A stretch of 64,000 bases of DNA. Source: Didemnitutus sp041906465 (GTDB taxonomy: Bacteria > Verrucomicrobiota > Verrucomicrobiia > Opitutales > Opitutaceae). Position 1 is the first letter of the stretch, and every line of letters starts with the position of its first letter. Below are positions 24,054 through 33,360 of this stretch, in pieces. The notes beneath the pieces were generated by a model. It searched no databases, was not told the origin of the DNA, and saw nothing but the letters and a program-made list of their open reading frames with translations. Location: NCBI GenBank assembly GCA_041906465.1, contig JAYRJE010000020.1, positions 1-64,000 on the forward strand. The letters are read 5' to 3'. Made by a program: the position numbers and the translations under genes.

Positions 24054-26506
24054 CCGTAGACACAATCGTAGACCCGTTGATAGAGGGAGACTGTCTTCAC
24101 TGCTGAAAGGCGGGCCGAAAATAGCCCTCGCCGGCGGAGGGCGGCCTGCTGGAGGTGCTTTGGGATATCCGGGCTTCCCACGCATTCGAGCAAGGTGCGG
24201 CCGATACTCTCGACGTTTTCCGGATCAAAAGTCAGTGCCGCTTCGCCGGCAATTTCGGGAAGCGAGGTAGTGTTCGAGCAAAGGACGGGTTTGCCGGCGA
24301 TGATGGCCTCGGCCACCGGCATGCCGAAGCCTTCGAAAAGTGACGGGAAAACGAGCAGCTCACAGCCTTGAAAAAGCGCCTTCATCTCGAGCGGAGATCG
24401 ATATCCCAAATGCACGACTTGCCCGGTGCGCGCGACCTCGTCGAACAAACCGCAGGCTGGATGGTCCTTGGGGAACGGGCGACCGGTAAACACGAGCTTC
24501 AATCCCGGAGGGAGTTCGGACAAAACAGCCTGAAAAGCCTGGAGCAGTCGGAGATGATTCTTGTGCGGCCAACAGTGAGCAGGAAACAGCAGGAACGGGC
24601 CGGTGAGTTGGAGTTGCGCCAAGACGCGCTGTTGGCGCCCCGGCTCGAGTGCGGTCCACACGTGCCGACTCGGGATGTTCCAAATCGTCGTGATCTTCTC
24701 CAGCGGTATGCCGTAACGGCGATGCACGTCCTGTCGCGTGAATTCTGAAATCGCCACCACATGCACCGCTCGCTCCACGGACTGCTTGTAGAGTCGCTCG
24801 CGCTCGTTCCACTCATCGCGGCCGAAAAACTCAGGGTAGGTGAGGTGCTGCAGGTCATGTATGGTCAGAACCTGCGGAAAGCGCGCCAAGTCAGGGTGGA
24901 CGTAGCCGCACGTCGAATGAACGAGGTCGAAGTCCAAGTTCTTGTAGGCGCGAAGGGTTCTCATTTCCGGCGTTAGCACAGCCGGCAGCCCTTCGAGTTC
25001 GGCGAGTCGGTTCGCGATCTGTGCAGAGGTTTCTTCGCGGCGGGTTACGGAGTCATCGGAAAAGAGCGGCCGGATTTTGAAGCGCGGATCGAATTCCCAT
25101 TCGTGATAGGTGCTGCGCGGAACGAAGGCGGTGTAGTGATTGCGATGGTCGATCCGGCCGACGGCGGAGAGCAGCTCGTGCGTCATCTGCTCGGTCCCGC
25201 CGGAGCGACCGATTTCCATCCAGCGAAGGTCGAAAAGCAGCCGGAATGGCCGTCCTCGCCGGGCGGCAATCGCCTGCGTGCAAATCGTCTCGAGCTGCGC
25301 ACCCGCGACGGGGATGGAGTGTTCGCGTTGCACTTTTTCCTCGGCAGCATCCAGCATCGCTTCGGCCGAAGGCTCGTTGAGCAGAGCCACGACGCGGGCG
25401 GCGAATCCAGCCGGTTCGTCTTCGAGCCAGCAGTGCTTCCCCGTCTCCGCGTTCGTGCCCTCGGCACCCATCACGGTGGCAACGACCGGCAACCGCATGC
25501 TCCAAGCTTCGAATATTTTCTGCCGCACGCCTCCTCCGAATCGCATGGGCACGACATAAACCCCCGCAGCATGAAAGAACGGGCGGATGTCCGGCACGTT
25601 GGCGTGAAGCTCCGCCCGAGTAATGCGGCTCACGGCTTGCACGACACGCGGGGCCGGTAGCAGGCCCGCGACCACCCATTTGGCGTCGGGGCACGCGGCG
25701 ATGATTCGGGGCCAAATCTGGTCCGCAAAGTATTCGATCGCGTCGACGTTGGGCGGGTGGCTCAGATGCCCCGTAAACAGCACCGTCTTCGAGCCGCGTG
25801 GCGATCGCGCGGGCTGAAAATAGCCCGTGTCCACCGGAATAGAGGCGACGCCCGCGGTGGTGGGGAGCGGGTAGCGACGTTTGGCCTTTCGTAGATCGTC
25901 GTCGGAGACGAACGCGACCGCATCGGCTTGTTCGCACGCCGCATGCTCTTGATTATCGATGCGTCTCAACGTCTCAGGCGGAGGGGGCGGTTTCGCGCGG
26001 CTGAGATAATCGGCGCGGACATCGTGGAAATACACGATCTTTGCGCCTCCCCGCGGGAGAAAATCTAGCCAAGGCCGCAAACTTGACTGGATGACCAACC
26101 ATGCGTCCCAGTGCCCGCTTTCCAACGCATGGAGCAGCTGCGGGGCACAGTTGGCGAGCATCGCGAGCTTCTCGTGCGCGTCCTCCGGGTCACGATGGAT
26201 TCCGAGCAGCCGTTTCAGCAGACTCCGACGCACGAATCCGGGTAAACGCATCACCCAGCGCGCGAGCACCTCCGAGCGCGAGCGTCGAATAAACAACGGG
26301 GTGGGCGGAGCGGGCTCCGGCCAAAAAAACGTCGCTTGAACCGCCCGCTCCAAGTTCTCCACGCCGGCGGCGGGACAATGGGGATAGCGCGGCGCAACGA
26401 CGCCCACGTAGTGGCGCGTTGCCAAGTAGCGGGCATTGAAAAAATCGTGCCCGTTCTTCCCCGGAAAGAAGGGAAGGTCCGTTGTGAGCACGAGTATTTT
26501 TGCCAT
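24050..26506 (-). CDS. Double GT4 glycosyltransferase (two fused GT-B enzymes)
   Basis: The product is 818 residues made of two complete GT-B units. The first (about 1-415) has ILVLTTDLPFFPGKNGHDFF at the N-terminus and PMRFGGGVRQKIFEAWSM in the donor lobe. The second (about 425-818) begins FRLLFDLRWMEIGRSGGTEQ and has VFPSLFEGFGMPVAEAI, the E-x7-E donor motif of GT4, then S.TTSLPEIAGEAAL. Two active sites could add two successive residues, as in other bifunctional capsule enzymes. Both catalytic lobes look intact. It is coupled by ATGA to the downstream GT2. Confidence 0.85.
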   Translation of the reverse strand: MAKILVLTTDLPFFPGKNGHDFFNARYLATRHYVGVVAPRYPHCPAAGVENLERAVQATFFWPEPAPPTPLFIRRSRSEVLARWVMRLPGFVRRSLLKRLLGIHRDPEDAHEKLAMLANCAPQLLHALESGHWDAWLVIQSSLRPWLDFLPRGGAKIVYFHDVRADYLSRAKPPPPPETLRRIDNQEHAACEQADAVAFVSDDDLRKAKRRYPLPTTAGVASIPVDTGYFQPARSPRGSKTVLFTGHLSHPPNVDAIEYFADQIWPRIIAACPDAKWVVAGLLPAPRVVQAVSRITRAELHANVPDIRPFFHAAGVYVVPMRFGGGVRQKIFEAWSMRLPVVATVMGAEGTNAETGKHCWLEDEPAGFAARVVALLNEPSAEAMLDAAEEKVQREHSIPVAGAQLETICTQAIAARRGRPFRLLFDLRWMEIGRSGGTEQMTHELLSAVGRIDHRNHYTAFVPRSTYHEWEFDPRFKIRPLFSDDSVTRREETSAQIANRLAELEGLPAVLTPEMRTLRAYKNLDFDLVHSTCGYVHPDLARFPQVLTIHDLQHLTYPEFFGRDEWNERERLYKQSVERAVHVVAISEFTRQDVHRRYGIPLEKITTIWNIPSRHVWTALEPGRQQRVLAQLQLTGPFLLFPAHCWPHKNHLRLLQAFQAVLSELPPGLKLVFTGRPFPKDHPACGLFDEVARTGQVVHLGYRSPLEMKALFQGCELLVFPSLFEGFGMPVAEAIIAGKPVLCSNTTSLPEIAGEAALTFDPENVESIGRTLLECVGSPDIPKHLQQAALRRRGLFSARLSAVKTVSLYQRVYDCVYG

Positions 26507-26563
26507 GAAACGAGCAGCTAAAAAAACGGCTCAGCGCGCATCAACCTGAATCCGCGGACGCCA

Positions 26564-28399
26564 TCAGAGCTGAGGACCGGTTGTTCGCTGTTTCCAGGCG
26601 TCTCGATCTGCGATGGTTTCGTGAACGAGTTTCTCGAGTTCAGCAATGCGGCGACCTTGCTGTTCGATGACTGCGCCGCGGGCGACGCGATCCGATTCGA
26701 CCGCATTGAAGTTCCGTCGGAGGTCGGCGAGCTGTGCGCTCAAGAGGTTGCGCTCGTTCTTGATCAGTTCCGCCGAATCATAGAGGTTGCGCAGTTCGGT
26801 AAGGCGCCGGTCGAATTCCTGCTCCAGAGCAGACAATTCCTGTCCTTGTCTGTCGATGACAGCCCCGCGTGCGATGCGGTCGCGCTCGACCGCATCGAAA
26901 TTGCGCCCGAGGTCGACGAGTTGTGATTCTAGCAGGTTGCGCTGGTTCTTCTGCTCTTCGATCTGCTGGTAGAGCTCAGTGAGCGTCTTCAATCTGAGGT
27001 CGACCTCCTTCTCGAGGGAAGCGATCCGCTTGCCTTGTGCTTCGATTACCTCGCCGCGTTCGTCTCGGTCCTTTTGCACCGCTTCGAAGTTGCCGTGAAG
27101 ATCGGCGAGTTGCGCGCTGAGGAGGTTCAGTTGGTGCTGCAGAACCTCCGACCGCTTCGCTTGACGAAGCAGCGCGCCCCGGATGGTGGAAAAACTGAGA
27201 GGAGACTTGTGGCCGAACAGCGCCACGGTGTTGTTCGGCGTCCCGGTCAGGAGCTGACGGGCAGAGCGAACGATCGTCTCGGTGGGGATATCCGTGATGC
27301 ATCGCCGCGTGGGAAAGCAGCAGTTCCAGCTGCATTCCCGGCAGGCCATGTCCATATGCAGCACGTGTATGTTGCCTTCTCGCGGCAGAAAACGGAAAGC
27401 ATGACCCTGTCCCCACAGCACGACCGTCGGCGTGCGTAGGACGCCGGCGAGGTGGACCCAAAAAGTATCGTTGCAAATGAGCAGGCGGGTCCGGTTTAGC
27501 AGGGATGCGGCCGGCCCCAGATCGTCGACCGGCATCCGAGCGATCGTGGTCGGGAGACCGACCGCTTCGAGGGCGCCGGCGAGTTCCTGTGTCGGCGCTT
27601 CGTCAAGCGGCCCGCAAAGTATGGTGATGGTCCCGAGAGGCTCTTCGGTTGAGAGTTCGCGAAGAGCTGCAGCGATGTTCGGGAGCGGATAAATTTTTTG
27701 CGGGTCTCCGGCGCCGGGCGCGACGACGACGTCGGTTCGCGCACTGGCAGGGAGCGTCAAGGTCATGGCCGGTCCCACTTGGGGACATTCGCATCCTGCC
27801 GCTGCGATCAATCGGGCTAGATGATCTGCTTCGCGACATCCTTCCTCGATCACGGCAGAATGAGTGAACGCCGGGTGCGCCCGCTGGTCAACGTCCGCCG
27901 TGGCAGCAGCCACCGCCGGTGGCAGGGCTTGCTCGTCCGGGCTACCGACATAGGCGATTCGTTGAGGAGCTCCGGACTGAGAGACCAGAAGGCGATCGAG
28001 CCAGTTGAGGGACACCGTCCCTGCAATCGCGACGTCCGGAGCAAGTGCGCGGACGAAGTCGCGCCACCAGAGAATGTTTCTGATGAAGGCCTCGTCGAGC
28101 TCACCAAGTGCGTAGGGATTCAGCGGAAGTGCGAGGAAGTTTATCCGCGAGGCGACGCGCTCGGAGTGGGTTGACAGCAGGGCTTCCCGCACGCGACCGG
28201 CTTCTTCGACCGGTGGGCGTGAAAGATCCACGTGCACCCGCCCAGCGCCGGGGAGCAAGGTCCCGATCGCGGCGTTCGGTTCGCGGACGATCCAAAGCAG
28301 GCGGGCCGCCGGATCGCGCTCCAGCAGTGTAAGCAGCGGTCCCGTGGCGAGCAGTTGATCACCCAAGGCGTCCGTTTTGGAGAAAAGTATCACACCCAT
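26564..28399 (-). CDS. GT9-family heptosyltransferase-like enzyme with repetitive C-terminal coiled coil
   Basis: The product is 611 residues. Residues 1-385 resemble ADP-heptose:LPS heptosyltransferases: VILFSKTDALGDQLLATGPL at the N-terminus, VVAPGAGDPQKIYP, and LLICNDTFWVHLAGVLRTPTVVLWG with the donor-site region. A Cys-rich patch (CRECSWNCC) follows. From residue 427 there are two full and one partial copies of a 63-residue repeat, exactly nine heptads each, predicted as a long coiled coil. It could tether or scaffold other enzymes or measure chain length, as coiled coils do in some O-antigen modules; that is inference. The enzyme likely transfers a heptose or similar sugar. Confidence 0.8.
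   Translation of the reverse strand: MGVILFSKTDALGDQLLATGPLLTLLERDPAARLLWIVREPNAAIGTLLPGAGRVHVDLSRPPVEEAGRVREALLSTHSERVASRINFLALPLNPYALGELDEAFIRNILWWRDFVRALAPDVAIAGTVSLNWLDRLLVSQSGAPQRIAYVGSPDEQALPPAVAAATADVDQRAHPAFTHSAVIEEGCREADHLARLIAAAGCECPQVGPAMTLTLPASARTDVVVAPGAGDPQKIYPLPNIAAALRELSTEEPLGTITILCGPLDEAPTQELAGALEAVGLPTTIARMPVDDLGPAASLLNRTRLLICNDTFWVHLAGVLRTPTVVLWGQGHAFRFLPREGNIHVLHMDMACRECSWNCCFPTRRCITDIPTETIVRSARQLLTGTPNNTVALFGHKSPLSFSTIRGALLRQAKRSEVLQHQLNLLSAQLADLHGNFEAVQKDRDERGEVIEAQGKRIASLEKEVDLRLKTLTELYQQIEEQKNQRNLLESQLVDLGRNFDAVERDRIARGAVIDRQGQELSALEQEFDRRLTELRNLYDSAELIKNERNLLSAQLADLRRNFNAVESDRVARGAVIEQQGRRIAELEKLVHETIADRDAWKQRTTGPQL
26567..27121 (-). repeat. Tandem 189-bp repeat inside the GT9 gene (63-residue coiled-coil unit)
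   Basis: Copy 1 is 26933-27121, copy 2 is 26744-26932 and partial copy 3 is 26567-26743. Each codes for a unit starting LxxQLxDL..NF.AV..DR..RG.VI..QG and, in the full copies, ending KN(Q/E)RNL. The unit is 63 residues, nine heptads, so added or lost copies keep the coiled-coil register. Confidence 0.85.
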
Positions 28400-28415
28400 G
28401 GGTTGTTCCGAGCGC

Positions 28416-29504
28416 TTAGGTTGTGGCGGCCCCGTGCAGCAACGGGGTGATCAGTCGGACGTATTCTGCGATCGACCGGTCGCGCAGTTCGATGAGTTGA
28501 TGCGACTTGTCGGCGCGCGAGCGTTCGGTCGCTTCCAACTGGGCGATGAGCTCGTCGATGTTGAGCGCATTGGGATGATAACGAGACAAACCGATATAGT
28601 CCGCGATTGTCGTGCGTGAGTCGTTTCCGATGATGACGGCGGGCACGCCGAAGCCTGAACCGCAAACGGCGCCGTGCACGCGGTTGGCCACGATGGCGCT
28701 GCATTGCGAATACACATCCATGTATTCCCGCCATGAGCTGCTGTGGAAAATGCGCTCGCCGGGAGCAGCAAAGCGCCGGCAAAACTCCACTTCGGTCGGA
28801 TCGTGGCACACGAACAGCGGTTGGCCCCGCGAGCGGATCCAGCCCAGCAACGCGGAAATGTTGGCGGCCCACGCGCTGGTGTCGAAGTTTCCGCTCAGAT
28901 CCCAGTGTCCGGCCAGTGGCATGAGGTTCAGACCAAAAATGCCGCTCAGGGCAGGTCGGGGACTCAGCCGCGCGGCGGCGAAGAACGCTGGGCACGGGAG
29001 CGCATGGTGCGGGACCGCCAGCCGCTGCAGGATCTCGCTCGCCAACGGGTCGCGAACAGTTGTGAGCGACGCGCGTTGGCCCGCGCGTCGGGCGAAATCG
29101 GCGCAGGCGGGATTGGCGAGATATGCGTCCGCATCCTGCCCCATCGGCTGACAGGAGCCGGCACCGAGGTTGAGCAGGATCGGCTTGGCGGGGCGGTCCG
29201 ACGACAGCACCAGTCGTTCCCAAAACCATTCGTGCCACTCGCTCGTGACGCTGCTGTGCGGCGGTAAGTTCCAATAAACCGGGGCGCCCGACTGCACGAT
29301 CAAGTCACACTCGCGATACTTGTGTTCGCTCAGGAGCGGTTCGTCTTCCGCCGGCAGGCCGAGGCTGCGCTCATCGTGTTTGTTGATGAAGAGCGGGGCA
29401 TAGGCGACGCCGGTGAGATCAAGCACGTGGCGGATGCCGCACCGAATGAAGTCGTCTCCCACATTCGTTTGGAGCGTGGTGAGAAATGCTATTTTGCGGA
29501 GCAT
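28416..29504 (-). CDS. Polysaccharide pyruvyl transferase family protein
   Basis: The product is 362 residues. The N-terminus LTTLQTNVGDDFI is the N-x-G-D signature of the polysaccharide pyruvyl transferase/CsaB family, and the C-terminal half has ANRVHGAVCGSGFGVPAVIIG, the family R-x-H-G...G.P...I motif. These enzymes add pyruvate ketals from phosphoenolpyruvate to sugars, though some family members are glycosyltransferase-like with other roles. The first 16 bases overlap the end of the Wzt gene, supporting co-transcription. Confidence in the family is high, in the exact reaction lower. Confidence 0.82.
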   Translation of the reverse strand: MLRKIAFLTTLQTNVGDDFIRCGIRHVLDLTGVAYAPLFINKHDERSLGLPAEDEPLLSEHKYRECDLIVQSGAPVYWNLPPHSSVTSEWHEWFWERLVLSSDRPAKPILLNLGAGSCQPMGQDADAYLANPACADFARRAGQRASLTTVRDPLASEILQRLAVPHHALPCPAFFAAARLSPRPALSGIFGLNLMPLAGHWDLSGNFDTSAWAANISALLGWIRSRGQPLFVCHDPTEVEFCRRFAAPGERIFHSSSWREYMDVYSQCSAIVANRVHGAVCGSGFGVPAVIIGNDSRTTIADYIGLSRYHPNALNIDELIAQLEATERSRADKSHQLIELRDRSIAEYVRLITPLLHGAATT

Positions 29505-30838
29505 TCGTATGCCTCCATCGGGAGCTGCGCGATGCCGTAAAACGGCCAGACGTCGTGCGCGTCGTGATAGACTTCGAGCGGCCCCAGCCCCTCATGTCGG
29601 TCTTGGGCGTAGCCGGAGTTCGGGCCGTCTTGCGAGGGTTCCGAGCAGCCCAGAGAGAAAGTGTATGCTCCTGGTTGGACCGACATGCCGACCTCGAGGG
29701 TCACAATCCGCTCCTCTCCGGCGACAAAGTCGTTGAGACGCTTCCGGAGCTGCGTCGTGCCCGCTGCGAATACGAGGTTGTTCATCCGGTCAAAAATGTG
29801 GATTCCCACGTTAGGTTCGCAGATGTTCCGGTGCGCCCGCAGGAGCAGTTTGAATCGAAGTTTGCCGCGCATGGGCACCGAGAGTGTGGACAACTCGCGT
29901 TCGTTCGTGACGGATGCAGCCACGATCTCAAGCTCGCGCTGACCGAGTCTGGCGCGTGCGCGCGGTAGGATATTGTCGCGCAAGATGGCGTCGCGATTGT
30001 CCGCTGCGGCAGGTGGCAGACTTCCGCGCGCGCTCAGGCCGGCACCATCGCGGCGCGCGGCACCCAAAGCAAAATAGCGCCCCACCGCCTCCTCGGGGAG
30101 GCCTTGGTAGATCGCCGTGCCGCCGGAGAGGAGGAGTGCTTGATCGCAGAGGTTTTGGACGGCGGCGGTGTCGTGGGAGACAAACAGAAGCGACACGCCT
30201 TTCGCGAGCATCTCATGCACGCGCGCAAAGCATTTCTGTTGAAAGAAAACGTCACCGACGCTCAGCGCCTCGTCGACAATCAGGACATCCGGCTCGACCG
30301 AGATTCCCACGGCAAAGGCCAGGCGGATCAGCATGCCGCTCGAATATGTCTTTACGGGTTGATTGATGAAATCGCCGATTTCAGCGAACGCGGTGATTTC
30401 GGCGAACTTCTCGTCGATTTGCCTCTTCGTTAGGCCAAGGACGTGTCCGTTCAAATACACGTTCTCGCGTCCGGTGAACTCGGGATTGAAGCCGCTTCCG
30501 AGTTCCAGCAGCGCAGCGACCCGGCCGTGCACGCGAACGCTCCCGCTCGTGGGTTGCAATGTCCCGGCCAGCAATTGCAGCAGCGTGCTTTTCCCGGCGC
30601 CGTTCCGTCCCAGGATTCCGAGCGATTCGCCGCGACGGAGCTCGAAAGAGATATCCTTCAACGCATAGAAGTCTTGGTAGGCGGCGTGACCTCGTTCCCG
30701 GAGCTTGGCGCCCACACGGCCTGGCATCCAGGCGGATAGTTCGGCCGCGAGCGGGCCGAACAGTCGGTCGGGGGCGCTTTTCCAGATGCGGTAGGACTTC
30801 GACAGTCCGTGCGCTTCGATCACGAGAGAGGAGTTCAT
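29489..30838 (-). CDS. wzt: Polysaccharide ABC exporter ATP-binding protein with carbohydrate-binding tail (Wzt type)
   Basis: The product is 449 residues. The ATPase domain has Walker A GRNGAGKST, the ABC signature region YSSGMLIRLAFAV, Walker B VLIVDEAL and the H-loop SHD. The region after about residue 300 is an Ig-like Wzt C-terminal domain (NVGIHIFDRMNNLVFAAGT...), which in O9a/O8-type systems recognises the capped end of the chain before export. This suggests the cluster glycan is finished in the cytosol and capped, which suits the methyltransferase and pyruvyl-transferase genes. The start MNSSLVIEAHGL was chosen because the longer frame upstream lacks family sequence. Confidence 0.9.
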   Translation of the reverse strand: MNSSLVIEAHGLSKSYRIWKSAPDRLFGPLAAELSAWMPGRVGAKLRERGHAAYQDFYALKDISFELRRGESLGILGRNGAGKSTLLQLLAGTLQPTSGSVRVHGRVAALLELGSGFNPEFTGRENVYLNGHVLGLTKRQIDEKFAEITAFAEIGDFINQPVKTYSSGMLIRLAFAVGISVEPDVLIVDEALSVGDVFFQQKCFARVHEMLAKGVSLLFVSHDTAAVQNLCDQALLLSGGTAIYQGLPEEAVGRYFALGAARRDGAGLSARGSLPPAAADNRDAILRDNILPRARARLGQRELEIVAASVTNERELSTLSVPMRGKLRFKLLLRAHRNICEPNVGIHIFDRMNNLVFAAGTTQLRKRLNDFVAGEERIVTLEVGMSVQPGAYTFSLGCSEPSQDGPNSGYAQDRHEGLGPLEVYHDAHDVWPFYGIAQLPMEAYECSAK

Positions 30839-31074
30839 CGCAGAGTCATGCGGCGCCGAAGCGCTCGGAGCGAACCCGTCTATTGCCGGCGCATTCGGCG
30901 CGTGCGGGATCGCCGTGCGACATTTCGCGAAGTGGATGGGTATCGAGTTTAAATGTCCCCGAGCCATCGTCCTGAAGCGCGCAAGCGCGCGTCCAGCCAA
31001 CGGCAGGGCGGGAGCCAGTCGAGTCGCCACGTTGGCGTGAAATCATCTCCGGCGACGGCACCTGAGAATTCACC
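30839..31074. other. 236-base gap between the two ABC exporter genes
   Basis: No frame here has convincing protein character; the 81-residue minus frame overlapping both sides has no domain and shadow-like composition. No terminator-like hairpin with a T-run was seen. The gap is unusually long for a Wzm/Wzt pair, which are normally adjacent. Confidence 0.5.
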
Positions 31075-31884
31075 TCAGAGGACATCGGCAAATGCGGGTT
31101 TGAGGCGGCGAAAGATCGTGTAGCCTCCGTAGCACGCGAGGATTCCGAACAGGTAGAGATACACCAAATGAGCGACTCGCAGCGGCTCGTGCCAAAGCAC
31201 GGTGTTCCGCGCGAGTTCGATCGCGATGAGCACGGGATTGTAGCGCATGAACAGCCACGCGTTTTCCGGAATGCGAGAGATCGGGTAGAAGACCGCGCTG
31301 GCGAACATCAACGCCAGCGCCACGAACTGGATCAGCTGGCCGATGTCGCGGAGGAACACGCCGAGAGCGGAAAACAGCCAGTTCAACCCCAGGCAGGTGA
31401 GCACCAGCGGCAACAGGATTGCCGGCAGCCAGAGTGCCGACAGCGTAAGGCCTTCCCCTAGGAAGAACGCTCCTGCGAGCACCAAGACGAGACCAATGAC
31501 CAAGTGCACCGTTGCGGCGCCCACGTTCGCGGCCGGCAGAACTTCGAGGGGGAAAACGACCTTTTTCACGAAGTTGGGGTTGGAAACAATCACGGCAGGC
31601 GAGGTGACGAGCGCTTCCGATGCGAAGTGAAAGAGCGTGAGGCCGAGAAAAATGGTCAAACCGTAGTCGATCCGTGTCTCGCCGGGCCGCCCGAACGTGC
31701 CGTCGAAAATGTAACCGAAAACCAGCACGTAGAGGGCGAGCATCAACAGCGGGTTGAGGATCGACCAGAGCAAGCCGAGATGGCTTCCCTTGTGTCGCAA
31801 CTCGACATTGCGCGCCGTGAATTGCCACAGCAGCTCGCGGTGCTGGACAAGGTCGGCGGCGAATGGAGCGAGACGGCGCAACAT
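31075..31884 (-). CDS. wzm: Polysaccharide ABC exporter permease (Wzm type, ABC-2 family)
   Basis: The product is 269 residues with six hydrophobic helices. RNVELRHKGSHLGLLWSILNPLL is the conserved N-terminal motif of ABC-2 polysaccharide permeases, and the C-terminal half has YPISRIPENAWLFMRYNP. It forms the membrane channel with the Wzt ATPase encoded downstream. It is the first gene of the minus-strand cluster, and the 126-base space to the divergent TolC gene should carry the cluster promoter. An inverted repeat TCACT-N6-AGTGA (31892-31907) sits just before its start codon. Confidence 0.9.
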   Translation of the reverse strand: MLRRLAPFAADLVQHRELLWQFTARNVELRHKGSHLGLLWSILNPLLMLALYVLVFGYIFDGTFGRPGETRIDYGLTIFLGLTLFHFASEALVTSPAVIVSNPNFVKKVVFPLEVLPAANVGAATVHLVIGLVLVLAGAFFLGEGLTLSALWLPAILLPLVLTCLGLNWLFSALGVFLRDIGQLIQFVALALMFASAVFYPISRIPENAWLFMRYNPVLIAIELARNTVLWHEPLRVAHLVYLYLFGILACYGGYTIFRRLKPAFADVL

Positions 31885-32010
31885 GGAGGGATCACTGTTT
31901 CAAGTGACGAGAGTCGCGCAAGGAAAGTTTTCGGCGCCGGAGCGGCGGCCGAGCGGCTAATCAATTCGAGGTTGCCAATCTTCCCTCTTTCCGGCGCTTT
32001 CACGAGACTC
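31885..32010. promoter_or_regulatory. Divergent intergenic region between the polysaccharide and efflux operons
   Basis: The 126 bases separate Wzm (leftward) and the TolC-like gene (rightward), so promoters for both large operons must lie here or overlap the genes. I see an inverted repeat TCACT/AGTGA at 31892-31896 and 31903-31907 beside the Wzm start, possibly an operator. I cannot assign -35/-10 boxes with confidence. Confidence 0.4.
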
Positions 32011-33360
32011 ATGAAATTCCGCCCTTCGTTTCTGTTCGTGGCTGTGCTGGCTGTCCGTGCGCTCTGGGCCGCGCCGGTGGACAACCTCGCCTTGCCGGAA
32101 CGCGCGATGCCTGGCCTCGGTCCGATTCTCGAGCAGGCATTGCAGCAGTCTCCGCGCATGTTGAATCGCGCGCTGGATCTCGAGATCGCCGAAAACGGCC
32201 GCATCGAGTCACGCTCCAACTTGCTCCCGTATGTCGGTGGCAATTATCGCCAGGTCGAGTCGCGCGACGATCGCGCCGATCTCTCCGAGACCATTCGCGT
32301 CAACAAGATCTACTACGATTTCTCGCTGACTCAGCCGGTTTTCTACTGGGGCGAGCGCCGCAACAACTACCGCAGCAGCCAGATTTCGAAGCAGATTGCG
32401 GAGGGCAACTATCGTGAAGCTTACCGCACTTTGGCGCAGGAGCTTCGCAGCCGGTTCGGTTCGCTGATCGTGATGAAATCCCAGCTCGCCCGCGCGCGCC
32501 GCGGCCTCGCGTATGCGCAGCAGCAGGTGAAGATCGCCGAAGAGCGCCTGGCGAAAAAAGTCATCTCCGACCTCGAGATCTACCCGATCCGCCTCAACGC
32601 CGAGCAAGGGCAGATCAATCTCGAGCGCACCGAGTTCGACTACGAGAGCGCGAAGCATGTCTTCGCCCGCCTCGCCGGCATGCCGGCGATCACCGACGAC
32701 CAGATCCCGGACGAGGTGCCGGTCGTGAAATATGATGCCACCGCGATCAACGAGCTGCTCTCCGGCTTCCTCTCGACCAAGGAATTGCCCAACACGGAAG
32801 TGGTGAATCTGCGCCGCCAGGTGGATATCCAGGAGCTGCAATACAAGAACGCCAAAACTCGTCTCCGTCCGAAGATGAGCGCCGTCGTCGGCACGAATCA
32901 GGACGAACAGAGCTTCTCCATCAACAACGCCGCCAAATACCGCGTGACCTCGAATTACGTCGGTATTTCCGTCTCGTGGACGATCTTTGACGGCTTCGCC
33001 TCCCGATCCGCCGTGCGCAATGCCATCGCGCGTCGCCGGCAGGTGGAAAATGACCTCGCAGAGGCCAACGATCGCATCGCACAGCAGGCGCAGGCCCAGG
33101 CGCGCTACGTCAACTTCGCGGCCCGCACGATGGCGATTTCCGACCGGGCTCTGGTTGCCGCCGAGGCAAACCTTCGCGGCAAGGAAGCTGACTTCAAACG
33201 CGGCGTCGCTTCCGAATCGGACGTCTCGCTCGCCGAACTCGCGCTCTACGATCAACGTTACTATTCCTACGTCTCGCGCCTCGATTTTCTCGCGAAAATC
33301 GGCGAATTCCTCGGAACCCTGAACCAGGATCCGGTGGTCGCAGCTCTTCCCGTTAAATGA
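32011..33360 (+). CDS. TolC-like outer-membrane efflux protein
   Basis: The product is 449 residues, the typical TolC-family size. The N-terminus MKFRPSFLFVAVLAVRALWA is a Sec signal peptide, which chose this start over a longer upstream frame. The body is helical with two similar halves (ILEQALQQSPRM... and VVNLRRQVDIQELQYKNAKTRLRPKMSAV), as expected of the duplicated outer-membrane-factor fold. It would form the outer-membrane exit duct for the adaptor and ABC transporter encoded next. Its stop overlaps the adaptor start. Confidence 0.85.
   Translation: MKFRPSFLFVAVLAVRALWAAPVDNLALPERAMPGLGPILEQALQQSPRMLNRALDLEIAENGRIESRSNLLPYVGGNYRQVESRDDRADLSETIRVNKIYYDFSLTQPVFYWGERRNNYRSSQISKQIAEGNYREAYRTLAQELRSRFGSLIVMKSQLARARRGLAYAQQQVKIAEERLAKKVISDLEIYPIRLNAEQGQINLERTEFDYESAKHVFARLAGMPAITDDQIPDEVPVVKYDATAINELLSGFLSTKELPNTEVVNLRRQVDIQELQYKNAKTRLRPKMSAVVGTNQDEQSFSINNAAKYRVTSNYVGISVSWTIFDGFASRSAVRNAIARRRQVENDLAEANDRIAQQAQAQARYVNFAARTMAISDRALVAAEANLRGKEADFKRGVASESDVSLAELALYDQRYYSYVSRLDFLAKIGEFLGTLNQDPVVAALPVK

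Noticed and set aside
30846..31091. 81-codon minus-strand frame in the wzm-wzt gap
   Set aside because: No domain, no membrane helix and overlap with the wzm end; not convincing as a gene.
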